Below, piece after piece: positions 1 to 7,986 of a stretch of DNA of 64,000 bases. The stretch's first letter is position 1. The number at the start of each line of letters is the position of its first letter. The translations under genes were made by a program, and so were the position numbers. This DNA comes from Homoserinibacter sp. YIM 151385 (GTDB lineage: Bacteria; Actinomycetota; Actinomycetes; Actinomycetales; Microbacteriaceae). Below the pieces are notes generated by a model, which saw only the letters and a program-made list of their open reading frames with translations, had not been told where the DNA came from and made no database searches. The stretch spans positions 1,860,001 to 1,924,000 of the forward strand of contig NZ_CP115175.1 in NCBI RefSeq assembly GCF_027912415.1. Direction: 5' to 3'.

Positions 1-57
1 ATCGCGGCCACGGCGTTGCTCGGAGTCCGCCGGGCGCGATCCCTGCAGAAGGCCTGA
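1..57 (+). CDS. C-terminal end of an unidentified gene
   Basis: The first reading frame is open from the window edge and ends at TGA 55-57, giving 18 residues: a short hydrophobic stretch (IAATALLGV) followed by basic residues (RRARS). This looks like the end of a last membrane helix with a positive cytoplasmic tail. The family cannot be named from so little. It lies just upstream of the MerR-type promoter, so it could belong to a transport protein of an earlier operon. Confidence 0.4.
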   Translation: MAATALLGVRRARSLQKA

Positions 58-67
58 CCGATCCGAC

Positions 68-105
68 TTGACCCTGCCCCAGGGGCAGGGTGTCTACTGA
101 CGGCA
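68..105 (+). promoter_or_regulatory. MerR-type promoter with 19-bp spacer and leaderless start
   Basis: TTGACC (68-73) and TCTACT (93-98) are separated by 19 bp. The spacer carries a perfect inverted repeat, CCCTGCCCC-A-GGGGCAGGG (72-90). An overlong spacer filled by a dyad is the hallmark of promoters untwisted by MerR-family activators. The predicted transcription start falls at or near ATG 105, so the mRNA would be leaderless. No merR gene is inside the window; it should lie upstream or elsewhere. Confidence 0.7.
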
Positions 106-1841
106 TGCTCGGCAGAATCCTCGTGCGCTTCCTGCGCGGCTCATGGCACCTCCTCCTGCTCGTCGTCCTGTTCCAGGCGGCGCAGTCCATCGCCTCCCTC
201 GTGCTCCCGGCGCTCAACGCCGACATCATCGACGACGGGGTCGCGCAGGGCGACACGGGCCTCATCGTCGGGCTCGGCGTCGCGATGCTCGCGGTCACGC
301 TCCTCCAGGTGGCGTGCACGATCGCCGCCGTCTACTTCGGGGCGCGCGCCGCGATGGGCTTCGGCGCCGACGTGCGGGCGGCGCTCTTCGCCCAGGTCGG
401 CCGGTTCTCCGAGCAGGAGGTGAGCCGCTTCGGCCCGGCCTCGCTCATCACCCGCACGACGAACGACGTGCAGCAGGTGCAGATGCTCGTGCTCATGACC
501 TGCACGATGATCGTGTCGGCGCCGATCCTCGCGATCGGCGGCGTCGTCTTCGCGCTGCGCGAGGACGCCGGCCTGTCCTGGATCCTCGCGGTCGCGGTCC
601 CGGTGCTCATCCTGAGCGTCGGCCTCCTCATCGTGCGGATGACCCCGCTGTTCGGGCGCATGCAGGACCGCATCGACGCCGTCAACCGGGTGCTCCGCGA
701 GCAGCTGACCGGCATCCGCGTGGTCCGCGCCTTCGTGCGCGAGCGCCGCGAGGTGGCGCGCTTCGCGGACGCGAACGCCGAGCTCACCGACACCGCGATG
801 CGGGTGGGCCGCCTGTTCGCGCTCATGATGCCGCTCATCATGCTCGTGCTCAACGTGTCGGGTGTCGCCGTGCTCTGGTTCGGCGCGGCCCGCGTCGAGG
901 ACGGCACGCTCCAGGTCGGCTCGCTCATCGCCTTCCTCAGCTACATCATGCAGATCCTCGGCGCCGTGCTCATGGCGACCTTCCTCGCCTTCCTGCTGCC
1001 GCGCGCGACCGTGTCGGCCGGCCGCATCGGCGAGGTCCTCGAGACGGCGTCGAGCGTGGTCCCGCCGAGCGACCCCGAGCCCGCGCCGCCCGCCCGCGGG
1101 GTGGTCGAGCTGCGGGATGTGACCTTCGCCTACCCGGGCGCCGAGGAGCCGGTGCTCCGCGGCGTCGACCTCGAGGCGCGCCCCGGCACGACGACGGCGA
1201 TCATCGGCAGCACCGGCTCCGGCAAGACGACGCTGCTCGGCCTCCTGCCGCGCATGTTCGACGCCTCCGCGGGCGCCGTGCTCGTCGACGGCGTCGACGT
1301 CCGGCGACTCGCCCCCGAGGCGCTCTGGTCGCGCATCGGCCTCGTGCCGCAGCGGGCCTACCTGTTCTCGGGCACCGTCGCCTCCAACCTCCGCTACGGC
1401 GACCCGGAGGCGGACGACGAGGCGCTCTGGCGGGCGCTCGAGATCGCCCAGGCGCGGGACTTCGTGGAGGCCATGCCGGGTCAGCTGGAGGCGCCGATCG
1501 CGCAGGGCGGCACGAACGTGTCGGGCGGGCAGCGCCAGCGGCTCGCGATCGCGCGGGCGCTCGTGAAGCGCCCGCCCGTGTACCTCTTCGGCGACTCCTT
1601 CTCGGCGCTCGACACCGCGACGGACGCCCGGCTCCGCGCCGCCCTCGACGCGGCCGTCCCGGAGGCGACGCGCATCGTCGTCGCGCAGCGCGTCGCGACG
1701 ATCGTGGAGGCCGACCAGATCCTGGTCCTCGACCACGGCGAGGTCGTCGGACGCGGCACGCACGCGCAGCTGCTCGAGACCTCCCCCGAGTACGCGGAGA
1801 TCGTGCAGAGCCAGCTCGCGGCCGAGGAGGCGGGACGATGA
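105..1841 (+). CDS. ABC exporter half-transporter (subunit with degenerate site)
   Basis: 578-residue type IV ABC exporter half: a six-helix membrane domain (about residues 10-300) and a nucleotide-binding domain. Walker A is GSTGSGKTT and the signature VSGGQRQRL is intact. The Walker B region reads YLFGDSFSALD, so the usual Walker B aspartate is Gly and the catalytic-base position is Asp. It overlaps the next half-transporter by 4 bp (ATGA), so the two should form a heterodimer with one degenerate and one active ATP site. ATG 105 was chosen because it sits 7 nt after the -10. A GTG at 90 would start inside the promoter. The exported substrate is unknown; drugs or lipids are usual for the family. 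Confidence 0.9.
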   Translation: MLGRILVRFLRGSWHLLLLVVLFQAAQSIASLVLPALNADIIDDGVAQGDTGLIVGLGVAMLAVTLLQVACTIAAVYFGARAAMGFGADVRAALFAQVGRFSEQEVSRFGPASLITRTTNDVQQVQMLVLMTCTMIVSAPILAIGGVVFALREDAGLSWILAVAVPVLILSVGLLIVRMTPLFGRMQDRIDAVNRVLREQLTGIRVVRAFVRERREVARFADANAELTDTAMRVGRLFALMMPLIMLVLNVSGVAVLWFGAARVEDGTLQVGSLIAFLSYIMQILGAVLMATFLAFLLPRATVSAGRIGEVLETASSVVPPSDPEPAPPARGVVELRDVTFAYPGAEEPVLRGVDLEARPGTTTAIIGSTGSGKTTLLGLLPRMFDASAGAVLVDGVDVRRLAPEALWSRIGLVPQRAYLFSGTVASNLRYGDPEADDEALWRALEIAQARDFVEAMPGQLEAPIAQGGTNVSGGQRQRLAIARALVKRPPVYLFGDSFSALDTATDARLRAALDAAVPEATRIVVAQRVATIVEADQILVLDHGEVVGRGTHAQLLETSPEYAEIVQSQLAAEEAGR

Positions 1842-3853
1842 GCTTCGGAGCACCCCCGCCCACCGGCAGGAGCGCGGCCTTCCTGCCCTCCGCGAAGCGC
1901 CTGCTCGGGCGCCTCCGCCCCGAACGCGCCGGGGTCGTCCTCGTCGTGCTGCTCGGGATCGTGAGCGTCGCGCTCGCGGTCGCCGGCCCCAAGGTGCTCG
2001 GCGCCGCGACCGACCTCATCTTCGAGGGCGCGATCTCGGCCGGCCTCCCCGAGGGCACGACGAAGGGGCAGGTCGTCGACGCGCTCGTCGCGGCGGGCGA
2101 GACGCAGCAGGCGGAGTTCTTCCGCGGGCTCGACATCGTGCCGGGTGAGGGCATCGACTTCGCCGCCCTCCACCTCGTGCTCGGCGCGGCGATGCTGCTC
2201 TACGTGCTCTCCTCCGTGTTCCAGTACGCGCAGGGGCTCATCCTCAACGGCATCACGCAGCGGACCGTGCTCCGGCTCCGCGAGGACGTCGAGGCGAAGG
2301 TGCACCGGCTCCCGCTCGGCTACTTCGACCGGATGCCGCGCGGCGAGCTCCTCAGCCGCGTCACGAACGACATCGACAACGTCTCGCAGAGCCTCCAGCA
2401 GACGCTGAGCCAGATGATCCAGGCGGTGCTCACGGTGATCGGCGTCGTCGCGATGATGCTCGTCATCTCGCCGCTGCTCGCCCTCGTCGCGCTCGTCGCC
2501 GTGCCGCTGACGCTGCTCATCACGGCGCTCATCGCGAAGCGCTCGCAGAAGCTGTTCGCGGCGCAGTGGGCGCACACGGGTGAGCTCAACGCGCAGATCG
2601 AGGAGGCCTACTCGGGCCACGCGCTCGTGAAGGTGTTCGGTCGCCACCGCGAGGTGGAGGCGCGCTTCGGCGAGAAGAACGGCGAGCTCTACCGCGCCTC
2701 GCTCGGCGCGCAGTTCATCAGCGGCATCATCATGCCGGCGAGCATGTTCGTCGGGAACCTCGTCTACGTCGGCATCGCGGTCGTCGGCGGGCTGATGGTC
2801 GCGAACGGGTCGATGCGGCTCGGCGACGTGCAGGCCTTCATCCAGTACTCGCGGCAGTTCACGCAGCCGCTCAGCCAGCTCGGCTCGATCGTGAACCTGC
2901 TGCAGTCGGGCGTCGCGAGCGCCGAGCGGGTGTTCGAGCTGCTCGACGCCGAGGAGCAGGATGACGATCCGGCCTCCCCGGTGACGGCGCCCGCGGGCGC
3001 GGGGCGGCTCGCCTTCGAGGCGGTCGACTTCCGCTACGCGCCCGACACGCCCCTCATCGACGATCTCTCCTTCGTCGCGGAGCCGGGCTCGACGATCGCG
3101 ATCGTCGGCCCGACGGGCGCCGGGAAGACGACGCTCGTGAACCTCGTGATGCGCTTCTACGAGCTCGACGGCGGGCGCATCACGCTCGACGGCGTCGACG
3201 TCCGCGAGATGACGCGCGACGACCTCCGCTCCCGCACGGGCATGGTGCTGCAGGACACCTGGCTGTTCCAGGGCAGCATCCGCGACAACATCGCCTACGG
3301 GCGGCCGGATGCGAGCGAGGCCGAGATCCTGGAGGCGGCGGAGGCGGCCTTCGTCGACCGCTTCGTGCACTCGCTGCCCGAGGGCTACGACACGGTGCTC
3401 GACGAGGAGGGCGGCAACGTCTCGGCGGGCGAGAAGCAGCTCATCACGATCGCGCGCGCGTTCCTCGCGCGGCCCGCGCTGCTCATCCTCGACGAGGCGA
3501 CCTCGAGCGTCGACACCCGCACCGAGCTGCTCGTGCAGCGGGCGATGCGGGAGCTGCGACGCTCCCGCACCTCCTTCGTCATCGCCCACCGGCTCTCGAC
3601 GATCCGGGATGCCGACCTCATCCTCGTGATGGAGTCCGGCTCGATCGTCGAGCAGGGCACGCACGAGGAGCTCGTCGCCCGCGGGGGCGCGTACGCGCGG
3701 CTCTCCGCGGCGCAGTTCGCGGCGCCGATCGAGGAGGAGCCGGCACCCGAGGATCCGCACGCCGCGATCGCGGTGGATCCGGTGGGCCCGACGACGGGCG
3801 CGGTGCCGACCGCGGATGCCCCGCCGGGCGCCGCGCCGGACGCGCGCGACTAG
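1838..3853 (+). CDS. ABC exporter half-transporter (subunit with consensus Walker motifs)
   Basis: 671-residue partner of the preceding gene, translationally coupled through ATGA. It has an N-terminal membrane domain with a roughly 60-residue polar insertion after the first helix, then an NBD with Walker A GPTGAGKTT and Walker B plus catalytic Glu LLILDEATSSVD. Its signature motif is VSAGEKQL instead of LSGGQ. This is the complementary lesion to the partner's defective Walker B. Together they make one dead composite site and one complete site, as in TM287/288-type heterodimers. The C-terminus has an Ala/Pro/Asp-rich tail of about 45 residues. Confidence 0.9.
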   Translation: MSFGAPPPTGRSAAFLPSAKRLLGRLRPERAGVVLVVLLGIVSVALAVAGPKVLGAATDLIFEGAISAGLPEGTTKGQVVDALVAAGETQQAEFFRGLDIVPGEGIDFAALHLVLGAAMLLYVLSSVFQYAQGLILNGITQRTVLRLREDVEAKVHRLPLGYFDRMPRGELLSRVTNDIDNVSQSLQQTLSQMIQAVLTVIGVVAMMLVISPLLALVALVAVPLTLLITALIAKRSQKLFAAQWAHTGELNAQIEEAYSGHALVKVFGRHREVEARFGEKNGELYRASLGAQFISGIIMPASMFVGNLVYVGIAVVGGLMVANGSMRLGDVQAFIQYSRQFTQPLSQLGSIVNLLQSGVASAERVFELLDAEEQDDDPASPVTAPAGAGRLAFEAVDFRYAPDTPLIDDLSFVAEPGSTIAIVGPTGAGKTTLVNLVMRFYELDGGRITLDGVDVREMTRDDLRSRTGMVLQDTWLFQGSIRDNIAYGRPDASEAEILEAAEAAFVDRFVHSLPEGYDTVLDEEGGNVSAGEKQLITIARAFLARPALLILDEATSSVDTRTELLVQRAMRELRRSRTSFVIAHRLSTIRDADLILVMESGSIVEQGTHEELVARGGAYARLSAAQFAAPIEEEPAPEDPHAAIAVDPVGPTTGAVPTADAPPGAAPDARD

Positions 3854-3862
3854 CCTGGCGGC
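3851..3862 (+). promoter_or_regulatory. -10 element of a leaderless tetR promoter, overlapping a stop codon
   Basis: TAGCCT (3851-3856) is followed by exactly 6 nt and then ATG 3863. The TAG is also the stop codon of the upstream ABC gene. This spacing puts the transcription start at the initiation codon. Confidence 0.55.
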
Positions 3863-4393
3863 ATGCCCGGTTCGAAGGACGCCATCCGCGACGCCGCGGC
3901 GGGGCTCTTCGTGGAGCGCGGCTACGCGGCCACCCCGCTCCGCGACATCGCCGCGCGCGCCGGGGTCGACGCGTCGCTCATCATCCGGCACTTCGGCTCG
4001 AAGGAGGAGCTGTTCCTCCGCACGGTCGAGGAGCGGATGCCGGAGGCGGCGCCGCTGGACGGCCCGCTCGAGTCGGTCGGCGAGGACTTCATCCGCTTCG
4101 TGCTCTCGAGCGACGCCCACGTGCGGGGCGTGTTCCTCGCCCTGCTCCGCGCGAGCGACGCCGACGGGATCGGCTCGCGGCTGCGCGCGGTGCACGACCG
4201 CTTCTTCGTCGAGCCGCTCCGCGCCCGACTGGAGGGACCGGATGCCGACCTGCGCGCCCGGCTCGCGGCATCCCTCGTCGGAGGGCTGCTCTACTCGTTC
4301 TGGGCCGTCCGCGACGAGGCGCTCGCAGCGGCCGACCCCGAGCTCATCGTGGTGCGCTACGGCGCACTGCTGCAGCGGCTCATCACGCCCTGA
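3863..4393 (+). CDS. TetR/AcrR-family transcriptional regulator
   Basis: 176 residues. The N-terminal helix-turn-helix (about residues 5-50) carries the typical TetR pattern AAGLFVERGYAATPLRDIAARAGVD followed by HFGSKEELF. The C-terminal ligand domain is generic. There is no Shine-Dalgarno, and a -10 lies 6 nt before ATG, so translation is probably leaderless. It lies directly behind the heterodimeric ABC exporter and may control it. However, the exporter has its own MerR-type promoter, so the target could also be the convergent SDR gene. The 33-nt gap to the SDR stop has GC-rich inverted segments but no clear terminator. Confidence 0.88.
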   Translation: MPGSKDAIRDAAAGLFVERGYAATPLRDIAARAGVDASLIIRHFGSKEELFLRTVEERMPEAAPLDGPLESVGEDFIRFVLSSDAHVRGVFLALLRASDADGIGSRLRAVHDRFFVEPLRARLEGPDADLRARLAASLVGGLLYSFWAVRDEALAAADPELIVVRYGALLQRLITP

Positions 4394-4426
4394 CCTCGCC
4401 GGCGGGACGGGCCCGCAGGCGGGTGC

Positions 4427-5467
4427 TCAGACCGCCGACCAGCCGCCGTCGGAGGCCAGCACGGCGCCGGTGACGTTGGTGCCGTCGTCGGAGAGCAGGA
4501 AGGTGATGGAGGCCGCCAGCTGCGCCGCCTCCGCGACGGAGGGGATGTTCGCCATCGCGCCCTGGAGCCGCTCGGCCGCGAACTCGGACGCGAAGGTCGC
4601 GCCGATGTTCGTCGCGACGCCGCCCGGAGCGACCGCGTTCACGCGGATGCCGGAGCCGGCATACATGAACGCGCTGCTCTTCGTGATCCCGATGACGGCG
4701 TGCTTCGACGCCGTGTACGCGACACCCGCCGCCGAGCCGCGGAGGCCCGCCTCGGACGAGGTGTTGACGATCGAGCCGGAGCCCGCCGCGAGCATGATGG
4801 GCAGCACGGCGCGGCTCAGGCGCATGGTGCCCTCGACGTTGACGGCGAACACCCGCTGCCAGACCGCGTCCCCCACCTCGTGGAGGGGCGTCATGTCGTC
4901 CGTGATGCCCGCGATGTTCGCGAGGCCGTCGATGCGGCCGCCGGCGGCGCGGACGATCGCGTCGACGTCGTCCTGCGCCGTGATGTCGCCGACGACGGCG
5001 ACGATGTCGGCCCCGGGGTGCTCGGCGGCGAGCGCCTCCAGGCGCTCCGCGGACACGTCGACGCCGATGACGCGGCCGCCCTCCCGGACGATCCGGCTGG
5101 CGGTGGCGCGGCCGATGCCGCTGCCCGCCCCGGTCACGATGACGGTCCGGCCCGCGAACCGGCCGGGCGTGATGCGCTCCTCGAAGGGCGCGGCGATCGC
5201 GGCCGCGGCGGCGTCGTCCTCGTCGCCCTCGCCGGCGGCCGGCACGGCCCCGCCGTTCGCGCGCGCGACCATGTCGGCCACCATCTCTGCGGTCAGCATC
5301 CCGTTGCTCATGCCGGCGACCCGCTCCAGCGAGAACAGCTTCGCGGGCGCGAGCGCCTTCTCCGTCTGGCCGGCCTGCGCGAGCATCTCGCGGAGGATGC
5401 GGCCGCCCTCGGGGTGCTTGAGCCACTGCCCGATGGACGACTTGGCGGTGATCGGCTTCTCGGACAT
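4427..5467 (-). CDS. SDR-family oxidoreductase with an extra N-terminal helical domain
   Basis: 346 residues. Residues from about 100 are a classical short-chain dehydrogenase: TGAGSGIG cofactor motif, NIAG, catalytic Ser in VNTSS, YxxxK in YTASK, and RVNAVAPGG. Classical SDRs are about 250 residues. Here the first 70 or so residues form an added helical module (SIGQWLKHPEGGRILREML...), then an Ala/Glu/Asp-rich linker. A similar segment is familiar to me from the ends of some actinobacterial glycosidases; its function is unknown. ATG 5467 is preceded by AAGGAG. It has its own promoter with a perfect operator palindrome. Likely an NAD(P)-dependent alcohol/ketone oxidoreductase associated with the neighbouring catabolic genes. 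Confidence 0.85.
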   Translation of the reverse strand: MSEKPITAKSSIGQWLKHPEGGRILREMLAQAGQTEKALAPAKLFSLERVAGMSNGMLTAEMVADMVARANGGAVPAAGEGDEDDAAAAAIAAPFEERITPGRFAGRTVIVTGAGSGIGRATASRIVREGGRVIGVDVSAERLEALAAEHPGADIVAVVGDITAQDDVDAIVRAAGGRIDGLANIAGITDDMTPLHEVGDAVWQRVFAVNVEGTMRLSRAVLPIMLAAGSGSIVNTSSEAGLRGSAAGVAYTASKHAVIGITKSSAFMYAGSGIRVNAVAPGGVATNIGATFASEFAAERLQGAMANIPSVAEAAQLAASITFLLSDDGTNVTGAVLASDGGWSAV

Positions 5468-5499
5468 GGCACTCCTTCGTCGGCGGCGGCGTCAGCAGG

Positions 5500-5540
5500 A
5501 GTGTGCGCCCGCGGACCCCGGTTTGTCAACATTGTTGACA
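5500..5540 (-). promoter_or_regulatory. Promoter and operator of the SDR gene
   Basis: On the minus strand TTGACA (5529-5524), an 18-bp spacer and CACACT (5505-5500) form a sigma-70-type promoter about 30 nt upstream of ATG 5467. A perfect palindrome TGTCAACA-T-TGTTGACA (5524-5540) covers the -35 element. That position suits a repressor of the GntR or TetR type. Confidence 0.7.
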
Positions 5541-5574
5541 CCGGTCGCCGACCCTGCGGCCGCCCGCTCGGCCG

Positions 5575-7041
5575 CTACCGCCGGTACCGGAGTCCCCGCC
5601 CCCGCAGGAGCCGCGTGACGAGCAGGTAGATGAGGTGCGTCCGCGGCCACTGGGTGACGTTCGCGCCGCCCGCCACCGTGTAGTAGTTGTGGCATCCCGC
5701 GCTCATCGCCGACGCGTGCGTGTCGAGCTGCTCGTCGATCCAGCGCACCCACTCGCGCGTCGCGCCGGCATCCGTGTCGACGATGCCGCCGCCGCGCTCG
5801 AGACGGCGGATGGCGCTCACCGCGACCTCCGCCTGCCGTTCGAGCTGGGCGATGATCGAGGTGCCGCCGTTCGTGTTCGGCCCGTACAGGATGAAGAAGT
5901 TCGGGAACTCGGGCACCGTGATGCCGAGGAACGCGGTCGCGCGCTCCACCCAGGCCTCGTGGAGGTCGCGGCCGCCCGACCCGGTCACGCGCAGGCTCGA
6001 GAGGAACTGCTGCGGCTGGAAGCCCGTGCTCAGCACGAGCACGTCGACGGGCCGCTCGACGCCGGTCGCATCCACGATCCCGGTCTCCGTCACCCGCACG
6101 ACCGGGTGCGGGACGAGCGAGACGTTCGGCCGGTTGAAGGCGGGATAGTAGGTGGAGGCGACGATCGGCCGCTTGCACCCCCACGGGTAGTCGGGCGTGA
6201 GCGCCGCGCGCGTCGCCGGATCGTCGACCGACTCGGCGATGTAGTCGAGGCACATCTGCCGCATCTGCCGCTGCCGCCGGCTCTCGACGTCGTTCGCCTT
6301 GAAGCGGCGTCCCGCGACCGCGAACTGGTACGCGCGATGCAGGCGCTGCGCGAGCGGCACGTGCCGGTAGACCCAGCGCTCGCGCGGCGTGTACGCCCGC
6401 TCGAACTTCGGCTCGATCCAGCCGGGCTCGCGCTGGTAGACGCTGAGCTCGCCGACCTCGGGCGCGAGCGCCGGCACCACCTGCGCGGCCGTGGAGCCGG
6501 TGCCGACGACCGCGACCCGCTTGCCCGCGAGGTCGTGCTGCGGCTCCCAGCGGGAGGTGTGGAACGCGATCCCCCGGAAGTCCTCGAGCCCCGGCCACTC
6601 CGGGTAGCGCGGCACGTTGAGCAGGCCGACGGCCGACACGACGACGTCGAAGCGCTCCGTCGAGCCGTCGGCGGTCGTGACCGTGTACTCGCGCCGCTCG
6701 TCGCTCCACACCACCTCCTCGACGCGCGTCGACAGCCGGATGCGGGAGCGGAGCCCGAAGCGGTCGACCACCTCGTTCGCGTAGGCGAGCAGCTCCGGCT
6801 GGGTCGCGTGGGTGCGCGGCCAGTCCTTCTTCATGAACGAGAACGAGTACGCGTGCGAGGGGATGTCGACCTCGCAGCCGGGGTAGCGGTTCTCGAACCA
6901 GGTCCCGCCGAGGCCTTCCGACTGCTCGAAGATTGTGAACTCGGCGGAGGTGCGCCGCTGCAGCTTCACGGCGAGGGCGATCCCGCCGAAGCCCGAGCCG
7001 ATGATGCCGACGCGGAGCCGCCTGCGCCCGCCGCGGCTCAC
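5575..7041 (-). CDS. Flavin-containing monooxygenase, Baeyer-Villiger type
   Basis: 488 residues with two Rossmann motifs: GSGFGGI near the N-terminus (FAD) and GTGSTAAQ about 170 residues later (NADPH). Between them is FRGIAFHTSRW, which matches the Baeyer-Villiger fingerprint FxGxxxHxxxW. Family members insert an oxygen next to a ketone to give an ester or lactone. The start is GTG 7041, overlapping the stop of the upstream cupin by 4 bp (GTGA). The same frame stays open far upstream, but that part lies across the cupin gene and has no domain. A lactone product would fit the hydrolases in the same unit. The substrate is not known. Confidence 0.88.
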   Translation of the reverse strand: MSRGGRRRLRVGIIGSGFGGIALAVKLQRRTSAEFTIFEQSEGLGGTWFENRYPGCEVDIPSHAYSFSFMKKDWPRTHATQPELLAYANEVVDRFGLRSRIRLSTRVEEVVWSDERREYTVTTADGSTERFDVVVSAVGLLNVPRYPEWPGLEDFRGIAFHTSRWEPQHDLAGKRVAVVGTGSTAAQVVPALAPEVGELSVYQREPGWIEPKFERAYTPRERWVYRHVPLAQRLHRAYQFAVAGRRFKANDVESRRQRQMRQMCLDYIAESVDDPATRAALTPDYPWGCKRPIVASTYYPAFNRPNVSLVPHPVVRVTETGIVDATGVERPVDVLVLSTGFQPQQFLSSLRVTGSGGRDLHEAWVERATAFLGITVPEFPNFFILYGPNTNGGTSIIAQLERQAEVAVSAIRRLERGGGIVDTDAGATREWVRWIDEQLDTHASAMSAGCHNYYTVAGGANVTQWPRTHLIYLLVTRLLRGRGLRYRR

Positions 7042-7952
7042 GCCTCCGCTCCGGCCGGCATCGGATAGTCCTCGGCGTTGAGCACCCAGTCCGGCATGCG
7101 CGAGAAGTCGAGGCGCGGCGGGCTGAAGATGTCGACGAGCCGGTTCCGGCCCTCGCCGACCGCCTCGCTCGTGTGCTGGCTGGGCGGGGGGATGACGGCC
7201 AGCGAGGGCGCGGGCGTCAGGTGGTGCTCGTCCTCGCGCCAGACGGTGCGGTCGGTGGTCCACGGCCACCGGATGTGGTGCACGTACTCGCCCTCGAGCA
7301 CGAGCGAGCACTGCTCGAAGTCGTCGTGGTGATGCGGCGACAGCTTCGCCGGGTCGCGCGGCCCGTCCTGCGGCGCGATCCAGTTCACCATGAAGGTCGT
7401 GCAGCGGTAGAGGCGGAACGGCGAGCCGGGCAGCGTCGGCACCGTGAGGTCGTAGACGCGGATGCGATACCCGCCGACCGGCTCGGGCCACGCGGCGAAG
7501 GGCGGCACGTTGTGATGCGGCGAGGCGTAGTCCTCGGCGTTGACGCTCTGCGCGACGAGGTCCGAGGCGGTCGAGCGCACGAGGCGCAGGACGCGACCGG
7601 AGCCGCTCGCCGTGATCCGGGAGCGCCCGGGCGGCACGATCACGAGCCGCTCCCCCGGCGCCTCGACCCGCTCGCCGCCCGCCTCCACGACGAGGGAGAC
7701 GCCCGGGTCGACGGCGATCGCGATGTGCTCCTCCGGCTCGTCCCGCTCGCCGAGATCGGTGTCGCCGTCGACCGTCGCGAGCGCGAGGACGAGGTTCTGC
7801 GCACGGGCGATCCACTCGGCACGGCCGGGCTCCACGAGCGTCGGCGGCAGCTCCGAGAACTCGGCGTACGACATCCCCGAGTAGTCGGTCGCGGCCGGGG
7901 CGGCGGCGGGGGCGGTCAGGGCCGAGCGGGGGTCGGCGGCGTCGTAGGGCAT
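7038..7952 (-). CDS. Bicupin-like protein
   Basis: 304 residues. The second half has a clear cupin metal site: SPHHHDDFEQCSLVLEGEY with a later His in PPPSQHTSEA. The first half is a weaker beta-barrel without an obvious metal site. Proteins of this kind are metal-dependent isomerases, dioxygenases or hydrolases; I cannot assign the reaction. ATG 7952 is preceded by GGAGGACC. It lies 34 nt after the aldolase gene and is coupled to the monooxygenase by GTGA overlap, so it probably acts in the same pathway. Confidence 0.75.
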   Translation of the reverse strand: MPYDAADPRSALTAPAAAPAATDYSGMSYAEFSELPPTLVEPGRAEWIARAQNLVLALATVDGDTDLGERDEPEEHIAIAVDPGVSLVVEAGGERVEAPGERLVIVPPGRSRITASGSGRVLRLVRSTASDLVAQSVNAEDYASPHHNVPPFAAWPEPVGGYRIRVYDLTVPTLPGSPFRLYRCTTFMVNWIAPQDGPRDPAKLSPHHHDDFEQCSLVLEGEYVHHIRWPWTTDRTVWREDEHHLTPAPSLAVIPPPSQHTSEAVGEGRNRLVDIFSPPRLDFSRMPDWVLNAEDYPMPAGAEA

Positions 7953-7986
7953 GGGGGTCCTCCGTGTCGGTGGGCTGGGGGCGGGC

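Noticed and set aside
90-104. GTG 90 as the start of the first ABC gene
   Set aside because: It lies between the -35 and -10 of the MerR-type promoter, so it would not be in the mRNA.
141-4195. Very long open frames antisense to the ABC exporter and tetR genes
   Set aside because: They are Arg/Ala/Asp/His-rich translations of the opposite strand, a normal by-product of GC-rich genes. No domain motif is present.
7042-7815. N-terminal extension of the flavin monooxygenase in the same open frame
   Set aside because: It runs across the cupin gene, is Arg/Ala-rich without motifs, and a GTGA start at 7041 puts the FAD motif at the usual distance from the N-terminus.
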